Source of the DNA: an uncultured Faecalibacterium sp.
GTDB taxonomy: Bacteria > Bacillota > Clostridia > Oscillospirales > Ruminococcaceae
Direction of reading: 5' to 3'
DNA: 51,819 nt
Assembly (NCBI GenBank): GCA_934501115.1
Contig: CAKSTO010000008.1
Location: 1 to 51,819 of the forward strand
A program made the translations under genes and the position numbers. Positions within the stretch are counted from its first letter, which is position 1; each line of letters starts with the position of its first letter. Shown piece by piece: positions 17,892 to 27,227 of the stretch. The notes under the pieces are model-generated. The model saw nothing but the letters and a program-made list of their open reading frames with translations, had not been told where the DNA came from and ran no database searches.

Positions 17892-17949
17892 AAAAAAGCA
17901 AACAGGGCAGCGTCTGCCACAAAGGTTCCTGCGGCAGGGCGCTGCCCTG
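17892..17949 (-). terminator. Intrinsic terminator of the infC-rpmI-rplT operon
   Basis: Minus-strand hairpin with stem CAGGGCAGCG/CGCTGCCCTG (17940-17949 with 17903-17912) extended by GGCAG/CTGCC inside, followed by TTTGCTTTTTT (17892-17902). It lies 85 bp downstream of the rplT stop and 36 bp upstream of the methyltransferase start. Confidence 0.8.
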
Positions 17950-17990
17950 AAAAACGTGTTTGCCGCCGCAAGAACCCCGGATACAAAACG

Positions 17991-18016
17991 GACGCCCGCG
18001 TATACGCGCGGGCGTC
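17991..18016 (-). terminator. First hairpin behind rplT
   Basis: A perfect 10-bp stem GACGCCCGCG/CGCGGGCGTC with a 6-nt loop starts 18 bp after the rplT stop and is followed on the minus strand by CGTTTTGTA. The T run is short, so it is a weak terminator or a 3'-end protector ahead of the stronger hairpin at 17892-17949. Confidence 0.6.
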
Positions 18017-18033
18017 ACGAATCAAGTTCTTGA

Positions 18034-18384
18034 TCAGGCGTTCTTAACGGTCTCGACCAGAGCTGCGAAGCTCTTGGGATCGTTGATAGCCATCTCAGAC
18101 AGCATCTTGCGGTTCAGCTCGATGCCTGCCTTCTTCAGACCAGCCATGAAGGTGGAGTAGTTCAGACCCAGAGGACGAACTGCATTGTTGATGCGGCAGA
18201 TCCACAGGTTGCGGAACTGACGCTTCTTCATGCGGCGGCCGGCCAGAGCGTAGTTGCCGCTCTTCATGACCTGCTGCTTGGCCATCTTGAAGTGCTTGCT
18301 CTTGCAGCCGTAGAAGCCCTTAGCCAGCTTCAGCATCTTCTTGCGACGTTTGTGAGTCATGGTTGCGCCCTTAATACGTGCCAT
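18034..18384 (-). CDS. rplT: 50S ribosomal protein L20
   Basis: 116-aa L20, an early 23S rRNA binder and, in many bacteria, the repressor of its own operon. The very basic N terminus (MARIKGATMTHKRRKKMLK...LAKGFYG) and the C-terminal LWICRINNAVRPLGLNYS with ELNRKMLSEMAINDPKSF are diagnostic. AAAGGAG lies 9 nt before the ATG. Last gene of infC-rpmI-rplT. Confidence 0.98.
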   Translation of the reverse strand: MARIKGATMTHKRRKKMLKLAKGFYGCKSKHFKMAKQQVMKSGNYALAGRRMKKRQFRNLWICRINNAVRPLGLNYSTFMAGLKKAGIELNRKMLSEMAINDPKSFAALVETVKNA

Positions 18385-18439
18385 TTTTTATATCTCCTTT
18401 AGTATCTCTGTAGAATGTCTGTTTGCTTGCGGCTCGCAC

Positions 18440-18643
18440 TTAGGCGTAGGGCAGCATGCTCTTGATGGTGGCTGCGTTGGTCTTATCAACGTAGCTGGGC
18501 TGACGGTAACCACGGGTCAGCTTGGTGGTCTTCTTGGTCAGGATGTGGCTGCGGAATGCATGACCGCGCTTGATCTTGCCATTCTTGGTCAGCTTAAAGC
18601 GCTTCTTAGCGCCGGAGTGCGTCTTCAGTTTCATCTTAGCCAT
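18440..18643 (-). CDS. rpmI: 50S ribosomal protein L35
   Basis: 67-aa L35. The sequence KLKTHSGAKKRFKLTKNGKIK near the N terminus, HAFRSHILTKKTTKLTR in the middle and the C-terminal KSMLPYA match the family over its full length. AGGAGG stands just before the ATG. It lies between infC (18 bp) and rplT (55 bp). Confidence 0.98.
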   Translation of the reverse strand: MAKMKLKTHSGAKKRFKLTKNGKIKRGHAFRSHILTKKTTKLTRGYRQPSYVDKTNAATIKSMLPYA

Positions 18644-18661
18644 TTTAGTTTCCTCCTAAAA

Positions 18662-19195
18662 TTAGTCCTTATTGGGTTTCGGGATCAGCAGAATGGACAT
18701 CGTGCGGCCCTCGAGCACCGGCGGCTTGTCGGTGGATGCCTGAGGCAGAGCCTCGGCAAAACGCTTGAGCACGTCTGCGCCCAGAGCACTGTGCGCCATT
18801 TCACGGCCGCGGAAGCGGATCGAAACCTTAACCTTGTGGCCGGCTGCCAGAAATTTGGCAGTCTGGTTCAGCTTGGTATTGAAGTCGTTGGTGTCAATGT
18901 TGAGCGAAAGGCGAGTCTCCTTGACTTCGACCACCTTCTGGTTCTTCTTGGCTTCCTTCTCCTTCTTCTGCTGTTCAAAGCGGTACTTACCGTAGTCCAG
19001 CACCTTGCACACAGGCGGTACAGCCTGCGGCGCGATCTTGACCAGATCCAGTCCGGCATCTTCAGCTGCGCGCATGGCCACCTGAATGGACACAACGCCC
19101 TTCTGCTCGCCGTCTGCACCGATCAGACGAACCTCACGGTCACGGATCTGACCGTTGATCTCCAGTTCCTTCGACTTTCCAGCGGTAGCGATAAT
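18662..19195 (-). CDS. infC: Translation initiation factor IF-3, ATT start
   Basis: 177-aa IF-3, which keeps the 30S subunit free and proofreads the start codon. Conserved pieces: EINGQIRDREVRLIGADGEQ, KVLDYGKYRFEQQKKEKEAKK, KETRLSLNIDTNDF, and KVKVSIRFRGREMAHSALG. No ATG suits the family N terminus. An ATT at 19193-19195 stands 7 nt after a perfect GGAGG, and a non-AUG start is a known feature of infC used for autoregulation, because IF-3 itself rejects such starts. The frame can be extended to an ATG at 19240, but that would read through the ribosome-binding site and gives non-family residues. Confidence 0.93.
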   Translation of the reverse strand: MIATAGKSKELEINGQIRDREVRLIGADGEQKGVVSIQVAMRAAEDAGLDLVKIAPQAVPPVCKVLDYGKYRFEQQKKEKEAKKNQKVVEVKETRLSLNIDTNDFNTKLNQTAKFLAAGHKVKVSIRFRGREMAHSALGADVLKRFAEALPQASTDKPPVLEGRTMSILLIPKPNKD

Positions 19196-19395
19196 GAATG
19201 CACCTCCAAACAAAATCCATTTTGTTGCAATATTTGGCATAGAAAACGCGGCCGCCCATTTGCAGGACAGCCGCGCACAACTTCACTCAAAGCCGCAGTT
19301 TCTTCAAAAAGAAACTGCCTTCAGGTATAGCCCGGAGGATTCTGACCCCACAAGGCGAGCGCGGCACAGGCCGTAGCTGCTTTCTTTACCCGGCT
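19196..19395 (-). ncRNA. infC leader with attenuator (L20-leader type)
   Basis: A roughly 190-nt untranslated leader runs between the promoter and the infC ribosome-binding site. It holds a perfect GCAGTTTCTT/AAGAAACTGC hairpin (19300-19323) and an 11-bp stem (19247-19257 with 19265-19275, two G-U pairs, 7-nt loop) followed by TTTTCT, which has the form of an intrinsic terminator. Just before the Shine-Dalgarno is another small AT hairpin (ACAAAA/TTTTGT). The operon content, position and terminator match the L20-responsive leaders known from Firmicutes; I did not identify the L20-binding helix itself. Confidence 0.65.
19243..19275 (-). terminator. Attenuator hairpin in the infC leader
   Basis: Minus strand: stem CGCGGCTGTCC / GGGCGGCCGCG with 7-nt loop and TTTTCT behind it, 48 nt before the infC start. 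It would stop transcription before infC unless an alternative fold forms. Confidence 0.7.
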
Positions 19396-19424
19396 ATTTT
19401 ACCACACGAGAAAAGCGCTGTCAA
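19396..19424 (-). promoter_or_regulatory. Strong sigma-A promoter of infC-rpmI-rplT
   Basis: Minus strand: a consensus -35 TTGACA (19419-19424), a 17-nt spacer and -10 TAAAAT (19396-19401). The best promoter match in the window, as expected for a ribosomal protein operon. Confidence 0.88.
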
Positions 19425-19469
19425 GCACTTTTTATGCGCTTTAAGAGAAAAATATTACTTTTGAGGACG

Positions 19470-19603
19470 AACCCTCTCAGGCGCTAACGCGCCAGCTCCC
19501 CCGAGTGGGGGAGCTTTTACCGAGAAGGCAAACTTTCCGGTTATTGCACAAAGCTCGCCCTTCGGGAGAGCTGGCAGCGCCGCAGGCGATGCCTGAGAGG
19601 GTT
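19470..19603. repeat. Palindromic repeat element, copy R4 (behind addA)
   Basis: 134 bp with termini AACCCTCTC / GAGAGGGTT. Hairpins: GGCGC-TAAC-GCGCC, GCTCCCCC-GAGT-GGGGGAGC plus TTTT, spacer with AAACTTTCC, AGCTC...GAGCT around CGCCCTTCGGGA, and GGCAGCGCC-GCA-GGCGATGCC. It ends 4 bp from the addA stop and lies upstream of the infC promoter, so it may separate the two operons. Confidence 0.9.
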
Positions 19604-19607
19604 TTCC

Positions 19608-22600
19608 TTATACCTCGATCAGCTTCCCCAGCTCTAACGAATAGATCCCCTTATAGGTCACCTTCTTCGGAGCAAAGCGTTTATCGATGGCAAGTGCGTA
19701 GAGGTTCAGCTGGGCACGATAGGCGTGCAGAAAGTCTGCTTCGGTCTTGCGGCGGTCGGTCTTGTAATCCAGCAGCTCCAGATGATCCGGATATACCAGC
19801 ACAAGGTCGGCAATGCCCTGCACCAGCACCTGTTCGTCCTGCACGGAAGCGGCTTCCTGTGCCGAAGTTCCCTGCGCTGTCAGCACTGTCGAAGCAGGCA
19901 GAGCCGTAATGAATGCCAGCTCCCGCAGCACCGCATCGGCGGCGCAGATCCGTGCAAAGGCTTCGCTCTCGGCAAAGCGGCGAATGCGGCTGACATTCAG
20001 CTTTTCTGCGATCTCCGGTGCCACCAGCCGGGTCTCCGTCTGACGCCGGCGCTCTGCAGAGATGGCTTCGTCCAGCGTGCCTGCCGCTTTTGCATCCGCA
20101 AGGGCGGCGAAGTCCGCGTGCTCCAGAAAAGCATGCAGTGCCGTGCCCATCTCGGCAGCGGTCAGGCCGTCTTTTGAAAGGAAGGCAGGCCTCTCCAGCG
20201 TGGTCTGCTCTGCCCTGTGGACGATGCTGGTCACGCTGACCTTGGCCGGTACCTCAGCCAGCTTTGCCGCCGGGTACTGCCATAAAAAGCCCGCGCGCAG
20301 TGCTTCTACCAGCGCCGGGTCTGCCGGGGCTGCCCCGGTCTGTTCCGGTTTCTGCTCCGGTTCTTCGGGCTCCGGCCGGCTCTCCTGCACCGTGACCGTG
20401 ATCTCGCTTTCTGTAAACACAAAGGGCAGCTCCAGATCCCCCGCCTGACGCCGCAGTGCCCCGCCGAAGGGGTGCACCAGCAGCACCGCACGCAGCCAGT
20501 CGGCAAAGCTGTTGGCCTGCTGGTTCAGGGTCTCGCCCGCCCCGGCTGCAAGGAACGCCGCTGCCCGTGCAAAGGGGTTGCCCGTCTTGGTCATCCCCAG
20601 CGGCACAGTCAGGACCAGCTTGTCCTGCGCACGGGTCAATGCCACATACAGCAGGCGCATCTGCTCGCTGCGCATCTCCCGCCCGTGTACCTCGGCCAGC
20701 GCCGCATAGGCAGCCGTCTTGTAAGCACCTTCCCCCTGCTCCGGACGCAGGCGCAGACCCGCACCGTACTCCCGGTGGAGCAGCACCGGCTGGCGGGTAT
20801 CCGCCGCATTGAAGCGCCGCGCCGTGTCCGCCACAAACACCACCGGGAACTGCAGTCCCTTGGAGCGATGGATGGTCATAATGGTCACGCAGTCCGGCCT
20901 TGCGCCGCCGGGAACCGCGTCCTGCCCGGTAGAACCTGCCTGCGCCGCCGCATCGATGGCGCGCACCAGCGCAGAGATGCCGTTCGCACCGGACGCCGCG
21001 CAGAAGGACGCGAACCGCCGGGCGTCCTCCCGGCGGCGGGCACCGTTCTCCATGGCGCCCAGCGCTGCCAGATAGCCGGTGGAAACAAAGATCTCCTCCA
21101 TCAGCTGCTCTGCCGGGGCACTGCGAGCCATGCGCCGCAGCTCTGTAAGGCGGTCGTAAAACGCTTTTACCTTCTGGTTGAAAGGCGTTTCGTCTTCTCT
21201 CAGCACCTCCTGCAACACTGCACCGTACAGGCTCATGCGGGGGCGCTTTTCGCCGGATGCAGCCTGTACGCTCCGGGCACGCAGGCGCACAAGGTCGTCA
21301 TCCGTAAAGCCGAACATGGGGCCAAGCATGGCGGCGGCAAGATAGATGTCCTGCGCCGGATTGTCGATGACCTTCAGCAGAGAGATCAGAGGCCGGATGT
21401 GAGGCGCTGTCATCAGGTTCTCGCGGGCGTCCGCGTAGACCGGGATGCCGCGGGCAGTGAGTGCCTCTTCGTAGGCCAGAAAATCTCCGCGTGCCGCCAG
21501 CAAAATGCAGCAGTCTTCATACTGCACCGGGCGGGTGCCCTTTCCATTCCCGTCCCGCACCGGTTCGCCATGCTGCACCAGCTCCTCAATGCGGCCAGCG
21601 ATCCATGCCGCGTCGGTCTCGGCGGTGTCGTCGGGGAGAAAATGTGCCTCCACGCTGCCCGCATACTCACCGGGTGCGCCGCACACCAGACGCTGACCGT
21701 CGCCATAAGAGGTATCACCCAGCTGCGGCGTCATGAGCTGTTCAAAGATAAAGTTGATACCTGCCACAACCTGCGGAGCAGAGCGGAAGTTCGCATCCAG
21801 CGCCAGCAGGGCATCTGTGCCTGCTGTGCCCTCCTCCGGGCGGGGGCGCGCTGCGCCGCCGGGCAGAAGCGCCCATGTGTTCAGCTTTTCCCGGAAGATG
21901 CTGGGGTCTGCCTGCCGGAAGCGGTAGATGCTCTGCTTCAAATCGCCCACAAGGAAAAGGTTATCCCCCGCCGGGGATGCAAGGCAGCGGTAGAGCGCAT
22001 CCTGCAGGGCATTCGTATCCTGATATTCGTCCACCATGACGGCGGCGTAGTTCTGCCGGATGCTCTGGCACAGCGCGGTAGGGGTGCCGTCCGGGCTGCG
22101 CAGAAGCCTGAGCGCCTGATGCTCAAAGTCGCTGAATTCCAGCAGCTTGCGCTCCTTCTTCTTTGCGGAGAACCGGGCATCGAAATCCCGCACAGCATCA
22201 AACAATGCCCGCAGCCGCGGAAGCGCCGCTCTGCGGTCAGCTTCGGCCTCTTCCTCGCTGCAGGAGATCAGCCCCGTGATCCGTTCAAACAGGCCGGCCG
22301 CTTCGTCCGCACGGGTGCGCACGGCAGCTTTGTGGTCGCCGGTCAGCCGCTTTTTCATGCCTTTCAGGCCGGGCGTATCCTCCATACCCAGCACGTAGGG
22401 GGTGAGCTTGTCGTACAGCGGTGTCCACTCCCCTGCCCGCGCCAGACGCTCCACTTCGCCCAGCAGGGCGGCGGCGCCCTCCAGTCGGGAGAGAGGCTCT
22501 GCGAATTTATCGTTGACGCCCGCCACCGCCTTGGCTTTGGAGGCAGCAGTCCTGCCCTTTTCCTCAGCCTGTACCTGCGCAAGGGCAAAATCCTCTTTGC

Positions 22601-23303
22601 AGTCGGCCAGTGCCGCCGTCAGAAGCTCCCGGGCAGCTTTGGCACAGCGGGCGGCTTCGGCCAGAAGCAGGTCATGCCAGCAGGTGGAGTCAAAGCCGTT
22701 TTCCTGCTGCCATGGAGCCAGATATTCGTCCAGTCTGCGGTCATAGTCCGGCAGAGAACGCAAAAAATCATACACATGCAGGATGGTATCCCCCGCCGGC
22801 TTGTCGGTGCGCCCCTTGCCGTACAGGTCGGCAAAAGCGCAGAAATCCGGGTCACGATAGGCGTTTTCCAGCGTTTCCGAAAGCGCCGCCGCCCGCAGCG
22901 TCTCCACATTGCCGGGGTCTGCCGGGGTGAAGTCCGGCGGGATGTCCAGTGCCTGAAAGTGCTTGTGCAGCAGGTCAAGGCAGAATGCATCAATGGTGCA
23001 GATGGGAGCCCGCTGCAAAAGCATCCGCTGACGGCGCAGGGCGGTGCTGCCGGGTTCCTGCTGGCTGCGGCGCAGCAGTGCCTGCCCGATGCGGGCCCGC
23101 AGCTCTGCCGCTGCAGCATTCGTAAAGGTGACGATGAGCAGCCTGTCGGCATCCACCGGGTGTTCCGGGTCGGTAATGAGCCGCACAGCGCGTTCGGTCA
23201 GCACCGCCGTTTTGCCGCTGCCTGCCGCCGCGCTTACCAGCAGCGAGCCGCCCCGGTCGTCAATCGCGGCACGCTGCGCCGGGGTCCATTTTGGTTCACT
23301 CAT
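19608..23303 (-). CDS. addA: Helicase-nuclease subunit AddA
   Basis: 1231-aa AddA of the AddAB complex, which resects double-strand breaks for RecA. UvrD-type helicase motifs: QRAAIDDRGGSLLVSAA with Walker A AAGSGKTA near residue 26-33, Walker B VMVDEYQDTNALQDALY, GDLKQSIYRFRQADPSIF, TIHRSKGLQFPVVFV and LLYVALTRAQDKL. The C-terminal RecB-like nuclease domain is seen in VQGIADLVLVYPDHLELLDYKTDR. The start at 23303 overlaps the addB stop by 4 bp, so addB-addA is an operon. Length is normal. Confidence 0.97.
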   Translation of the reverse strand: MSEPKWTPAQRAAIDDRGGSLLVSAAAGSGKTAVLTERAVRLITDPEHPVDADRLLIVTFTNAAAAELRARIGQALLRRSQQEPGSTALRRQRMLLQRAPICTIDAFCLDLLHKHFQALDIPPDFTPADPGNVETLRAAALSETLENAYRDPDFCAFADLYGKGRTDKPAGDTILHVYDFLRSLPDYDRRLDEYLAPWQQENGFDSTCWHDLLLAEAARCAKAARELLTAALADCKEDFALAQVQAEEKGRTAASKAKAVAGVNDKFAEPLSRLEGAAALLGEVERLARAGEWTPLYDKLTPYVLGMEDTPGLKGMKKRLTGDHKAAVRTRADEAAGLFERITGLISCSEEEAEADRRAALPRLRALFDAVRDFDARFSAKKKERKLLEFSDFEHQALRLLRSPDGTPTALCQSIRQNYAAVMVDEYQDTNALQDALYRCLASPAGDNLFLVGDLKQSIYRFRQADPSIFREKLNTWALLPGGAARPRPEEGTAGTDALLALDANFRSAPQVVAGINFIFEQLMTPQLGDTSYGDGQRLVCGAPGEYAGSVEAHFLPDDTAETDAAWIAGRIEELVQHGEPVRDGNGKGTRPVQYEDCCILLAARGDFLAYEEALTARGIPVYADARENLMTAPHIRPLISLLKVIDNPAQDIYLAAAMLGPMFGFTDDDLVRLRARSVQAASGEKRPRMSLYGAVLQEVLREDETPFNQKVKAFYDRLTELRRMARSAPAEQLMEEIFVSTGYLAALGAMENGARRREDARRFASFCAASGANGISALVRAIDAAAQAGSTGQDAVPGGARPDCVTIMTIHRSKGLQFPVVFVADTARRFNAADTRQPVLLHREYGAGLRLRPEQGEGAYKTAAYAALAEVHGREMRSEQMRLLYVALTRAQDKLVLTVPLGMTKTGNPFARAAAFLAAGAGETLNQQANSFADWLRAVLLVHPFGGALRRQAGDLELPFVFTESEITVTVQESRPEPEEPEQKPEQTGAAPADPALVEALRAGFLWQYPAAKLAEVPAKVSVTSIVHRAEQTTLERPAFLSKDGLTAAEMGTALHAFLEHADFAALADAKAAGTLDEAISAERRRQTETRLVAPEIAEKLNVSRIRRFAESEAFARICAADAVLRELAFITALPASTVLTAQGTSAQEAASVQDEQVLVQGIADLVLVYPDHLELLDYKTDRRKTEADFLHAYRAQLNLYALAIDKRFAPKKVTYKGIYSLELGKLIEV

Positions 23304-26300
23304 GCCTGCTCATTCTCCTTTCCATCATCCCCGGGCTCTTCTTCCGGCTCAAAAGGCCGGGCCGGAGCCTCCAGCGCCCGCTCACCGATGCCGGTCTCGT
23401 GGCAGCAGATAAAGCTGTAGTCACACCATGTGCAGGGATTCTGACTCGTCACCAGCGGTTCGGCACCGATGCGTCCGTCATAGAGCTGCTCGCCCATCCG
23501 GGTGACAAGGTCATCCAGATGCAGCTGGATGCGGTTGAGCTTTGCAATGTCCGCGCGCTTATCCTTCTGGTTCGGGCTGGGTCTGCCGTCCCGGTAGCCG
23601 AAAGGCAGATAGCGTCCGGTCTCGGCGGCATCCATTGCGTCAAACACTTTCTGCTCGTCCCGCACAAGTCCGTCCAGCTGATATTCCACGCTGCGGGCAG
23701 CTTTTTCACGGGTGGTGATCTCCGGTGCAGGGTCAGCCATCAAATACAGCACACCTGCCGGTTCCGCACCGGTAAAGCGCCCGCTCCTGTCCCGGGTCAG
23801 GCTGAACAGGTACAAAAGCATCTGGCAGTCCAAGCCGCAGTAGACCTCTTTCAGGTTCAGCTTCTTGACCCCGGTCTTGTAGTCCACCACCCGCACCCAG
23901 CGGGTGCCATCCTCTTCCACCCACTCATCGGCACGGTCCACCGAGCCGATGAGCTGCACGGTGCGCCCATCCGAGAGATGATACAGCTGGCCGGGCACGG
24001 CATTTTCGCCGCTGCCGATTTTCAGCTCACAGGCAGCAGGCTTGAATCGGGACTGATTCTGCTCGTCCCGCAGGTAGCACAACAGGCCGGCCATGCTCTT
24101 TTTCAGGCGGGACAGCAGATAGGCAAACCGGGCGGTATCCTCGGGCAGACAGCGTCTGGCGTATTCGTCCACCAGCAGGCCGGCAAGGTCAGCCATGGCC
24201 TCGTCGTCCAGCGCAAGAAAAGAGGTCAGGCCGCCGCAGGGGTTGTCTGCCCCGGGGTGGGGGTCCAGCGCCATCTGCAGCACCCAGTGCATCAGACTGC
24301 CGCTCTGGTCGGCAGAAAGCTCCGCCCGCCTGCGGGGTTTGAGCCCCAGCACATACTGCAGGAAGTAGCCGTACCTGCAGGTATAGTATTTTTCCAGCTG
24401 GCTGGGGGAAATGTGCAGCCGACGCCCCAGCAGGCTCTCCAGCGCGGGCAGGTCATTTACCTGCCGGGGCGGGTTCTGCTCCATGCGGTGCAGCAGAGCA
24501 AGCCCGCGCGGCTCTTTTCCCGCCGGGGTGTGCAGAGCCGCGTTCAGGCTGGCACGTTCGGTGTCTGTGAGCCGCCAGCCCCCGCCCAGCGTATCCAGAC
24601 CGTCAGCGGGCGTTGCCGCAAGGTCGGCAAGCTCCAGCTCCGGCGCATCCGGGTGCAGGTTTTCGACGATGGGCTCCAGTGCCGCACAAAGGGTCTGCCC
24701 CTGCCCCTTCGGCCAGCTGAGCCACAGCCCCTTTGCCGGGGCGGTGAGCGCCTTGTAAAAGCAGACCTGCTCGCGCACCACACGGTTCTCGAAGCAGTCC
24801 GGCAGTTCGATCTGTTTTGCCATCAAGGCATCGCGGTCGGCATGGGTGAGAAGGCCGCTTTCCGACGGAGCACAGGGGAATTCCCCTTCCGAAAGCCCCA
24901 GCACGAACACATAGTCCGGGGCATCCAGACGCATCTTGCCGGCGCTTGCCAGCACCACGGCGTCCAGTGTCTGGGGGATATGCCCAAGGTCAGACGAGCG
25001 CAGCAGCAGGCCGAACAGCTCTTCGTATTCCGGAATGGTGACGCCCTGTCTGCCCAGCAGGTGCGCCATTTCGTCCAGAAGCTGCATCACCACGTTCCAC
25101 TCGCGGGCAGCTTCTTCCGCCGCCGGGATGCCCCGGGCAGTGCGGATCGCTTCCACCTGTACCGCCTGCTGTTCTTCCGCTCCCAGCTTTTTCAGGCAGA
25201 AATACAGCTCCCGGCTGATCTGCTCCGCGCTGCCGCCGCGTACCCTGCTGCGCAGCTCGTCCACAGCCGTCACCAGCATCCGGCGGGCTTTTTCAGCATC
25301 CGCCAGTGTTTTTTCATCCTCATCGGTCAGTTCTGCTTCACCAAAGCCTTTTGGGTTCTTCTTAAATTCCGCCCGCCACGCCGCCGCATTGGGCGACCAT
25401 GTGTAGGCGTAGTTTTCCAGCGCGCAGACCTCCGGCTCGCTCAGGCTGCACAGGCCGGTCTTGGCAAGAACGGTCAGATTCTCGGTCATGTCCGCGCCGC
25501 GCAGCAGCGCCAGCAGTGCCCGCACCGCCGTGGCCGGGGCGCTGAATTCCGGCGTAGTGGGCTCGTCGCAGTAGAGGGGGATCTCCGCCATACGGAACTC
25601 ATACCGGATGGCCGCACGGTAATCCGGGATGCTGCGGCAGACCACCGCGATTTTTCCGCAGCGCACGCCCTGCCGCATCAGGCGGCGGATGGCCGCAGCG
25701 GTGCAGCGGGCTTCCTCTTCCCGGCTGGCAGCGGCAAAAAGCCGGATCTCCGGCACCTCCGGCGGCAGGTCGCAGGTACCCTTTTCCAGCAGCTCCGTCA
25801 CCGCTGCCAGACCGGGGGCGTTTTTGTGGCGCAGGTCGCGGCGCAGCAGCTCCGGTGCACAGACCTCAGACCCGTTTTTGCGTGCCAGCCGGCGCAGCTG
25901 TGCCGCCACCTGCTTTGCGCCGGAAAACAGAGCCGCATCTCCGGGGATCATAGGGGCACCGTCGTCGCACAGCGCCACCGTCACCGCAGGCAGTGCCGCC
26001 AGCATCGCCCCCATCAGGCGCTTTTTAGGCGCATTGAAGGTATCGAACTCGTCGATGAACACCTCCCGCTCCTGCAGAAATTCCGGCAGCCGACCCCGGG
26101 CAAGGGCAGCATCCAGACGGTCTGCCGCCAGCTCCAGCCGGTCGGAGGGATCCATGCCGGTGTCTGCCAGCAGGGTCTCGTAGCCTTGAAAGATCAGCGC
26201 CAGCTCGCTCAGCTTGCCGCTCTCGGAGCCGCAGTCCGGTGCCAGCTCTGCCAGCTGCGCACCGGAAAGTCCGGCGCTCTTCAGCTCGTCGATGGTCTGA

Positions 26301-26659
26301 GCCGCCATCTGGCAAAAGGCCGCACTGCGGCGGTGGCGGTAGTAGTAATGCACGTTGTCCTGCAGTTCCTCCAGCGCACGGCGCACCAGCACGGCACGGC
26401 CTGCGTCCGAAAGCGTCTGCACCGCCGCTCCGCCTTCAGCAGAGAGAATGTGCTCGGCCAGACTTGTGAACGAAAAGCTCTCCACCATGCCGGAAAGGGC
26501 ATCGCCCAGCTCCCGGTAGATGCGCCCTTCGGTGCTGGATGTGAACTGTTCCGGCACCAGCAGAATGCTGCGCAGCCCCTTTTCCGCCCGGGCGCGGATG
26601 CGGGAATAAAGCAGGGTCGTCTTACCGCTGCCGGAGCCGCCTAAAACCAGTTTGAGCAT
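23300..26659 (-). CDS. addB: Helicase-nuclease subunit AddB
   Basis: 1119-aa AddB. Walker A GGSGSGKTTLL at residues 7-17; an inactivated-helicase-like middle; a C-terminal nuclease domain with GSVDRADEWVEEDGT and VVDYKTGVKKLN. Cysteines in KYYTCRYGYFLQYVLGL and in NPCTWCDYSFICC (CxxCx5C) match the iron-sulphur cluster ligands of AddB. The ATG at 26659 with GGAGGG 8 nt upstream is preferred; the frame stays open another 46 codons through a gap shared with the divergent ruvX, with no similarity. A possible -10 TACAAT lies about 30 nt upstream, without a clear -35. Confidence 0.96.
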   Translation of the reverse strand: MLKLVLGGSGSGKTTLLYSRIRARAEKGLRSILLVPEQFTSSTEGRIYRELGDALSGMVESFSFTSLAEHILSAEGGAAVQTLSDAGRAVLVRRALEELQDNVHYYYRHRRSAAFCQMAAQTIDELKSAGLSGAQLAELAPDCGSESGKLSELALIFQGYETLLADTGMDPSDRLELAADRLDAALARGRLPEFLQEREVFIDEFDTFNAPKKRLMGAMLAALPAVTVALCDDGAPMIPGDAALFSGAKQVAAQLRRLARKNGSEVCAPELLRRDLRHKNAPGLAAVTELLEKGTCDLPPEVPEIRLFAAASREEEARCTAAAIRRLMRQGVRCGKIAVVCRSIPDYRAAIRYEFRMAEIPLYCDEPTTPEFSAPATAVRALLALLRGADMTENLTVLAKTGLCSLSEPEVCALENYAYTWSPNAAAWRAEFKKNPKGFGEAELTDEDEKTLADAEKARRMLVTAVDELRSRVRGGSAEQISRELYFCLKKLGAEEQQAVQVEAIRTARGIPAAEEAAREWNVVMQLLDEMAHLLGRQGVTIPEYEELFGLLLRSSDLGHIPQTLDAVVLASAGKMRLDAPDYVFVLGLSEGEFPCAPSESGLLTHADRDALMAKQIELPDCFENRVVREQVCFYKALTAPAKGLWLSWPKGQGQTLCAALEPIVENLHPDAPELELADLAATPADGLDTLGGGWRLTDTERASLNAALHTPAGKEPRGLALLHRMEQNPPRQVNDLPALESLLGRRLHISPSQLEKYYTCRYGYFLQYVLGLKPRRRAELSADQSGSLMHWVLQMALDPHPGADNPCGGLTSFLALDDEAMADLAGLLVDEYARRCLPEDTARFAYLLSRLKKSMAGLLCYLRDEQNQSRFKPAACELKIGSGENAVPGQLYHLSDGRTVQLIGSVDRADEWVEEDGTRWVRVVDYKTGVKKLNLKEVYCGLDCQMLLYLFSLTRDRSGRFTGAEPAGVLYLMADPAPEITTREKAARSVEYQLDGLVRDEQKVFDAMDAAETGRYLPFGYRDGRPSPNQKDKRADIAKLNRIQLHLDDLVTRMGEQLYDGRIGAEPLVTSQNPCTWCDYSFICCHETGIGERALEAPARPFEPEEEPGDDGKENEQA

Positions 26660-26729
26660 CCTGTATCCCTCCTGAAGATCATTTGCGTTTATTGTAACAC
26701 GAAACCGGCGGTAAAACCACCTGATTTCT

Positions 26730-26758
26730 TTGCATTGGATGCCTGCTTGTGGTACACT
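26730..26758 (+). promoter_or_regulatory. Promoter of ruvX
   Basis: -35 TTGCAT (26730-26735), 17-nt spacer, -10 TACACT (26753-26758) preceded by TGG, an extended -10. It lies in the 136-bp gap shared with the divergent addB. Confidence 0.65.
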
Positions 26759-26795
26759 GAGAAAAAATATTTTTCTGACCAGAAAGGAACATCCC

Positions 26796-27227
26796 ATGAA
26801 AATTCTAGCTGTTGACTACGGCGACAGCCGCACCGGCCTCGCCACCTGCGACCGCACCGAGTTCCTGACCACAGCCATCACGCCGCAGATCACCCTGAAA
26901 GCCCGCAATAAGGTAGCCGCCCGGGTATGTGAGGTGGCAAAGGAGATCGGAGCCGAGCTCATCGTCATCGGCCTGCCGCTGAACATGGACGGAACCGAGG
27001 GCGAGCGTGCCGCCAAGAGCCGCAAGCTGGCCAAGACCGTGGAGATCTGGAGCGGCCTGCCGGTACGCATGTGGGACGAGCGCCAGACCACCTGCGCCGC
27101 TGCCGACCTGCTGGACGAGAGTGGGACGTTTGGCGAAAAGCGCCGGGAGATCCTGGACTCAGTGAGCGCCACCGTCATTCTGGATGATTATCTGGCGTGG
27201 CGGAAGGAGCACCCGGGGGAAATATAA
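26796..27227 (+). CDS. ruvX: Putative pre-16S rRNA nuclease / Holliday junction resolvase RuvX (YqgF)
   Basis: 143-aa YqgF-fold protein that trims the 5' end of 16S rRNA; also described as a resolvase. RNase H-like motifs: ILAVDYGDSRTGLATCD with the catalytic Asp, ELIVIGLPLNMDGTEGERA, and VRMWDERQTTCAAADLL with DSVSATVILDDYL. The ATG at 26796 follows AGAAAGGAAC. The frame is open 22 codons further but lacks a ribosome-binding site. It ends inside a bidirectional terminator. Confidence 0.93.
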   Translation: MKILAVDYGDSRTGLATCDRTEFLTTAITPQITLKARNKVAARVCEVAKEIGAELIVIGLPLNMDGTEGERAAKSRKLAKTVEIWSGLPVRMWDERQTTCAAADLLDESGTFGEKRREILDSVSATVILDDYLAWRKEHPGEI

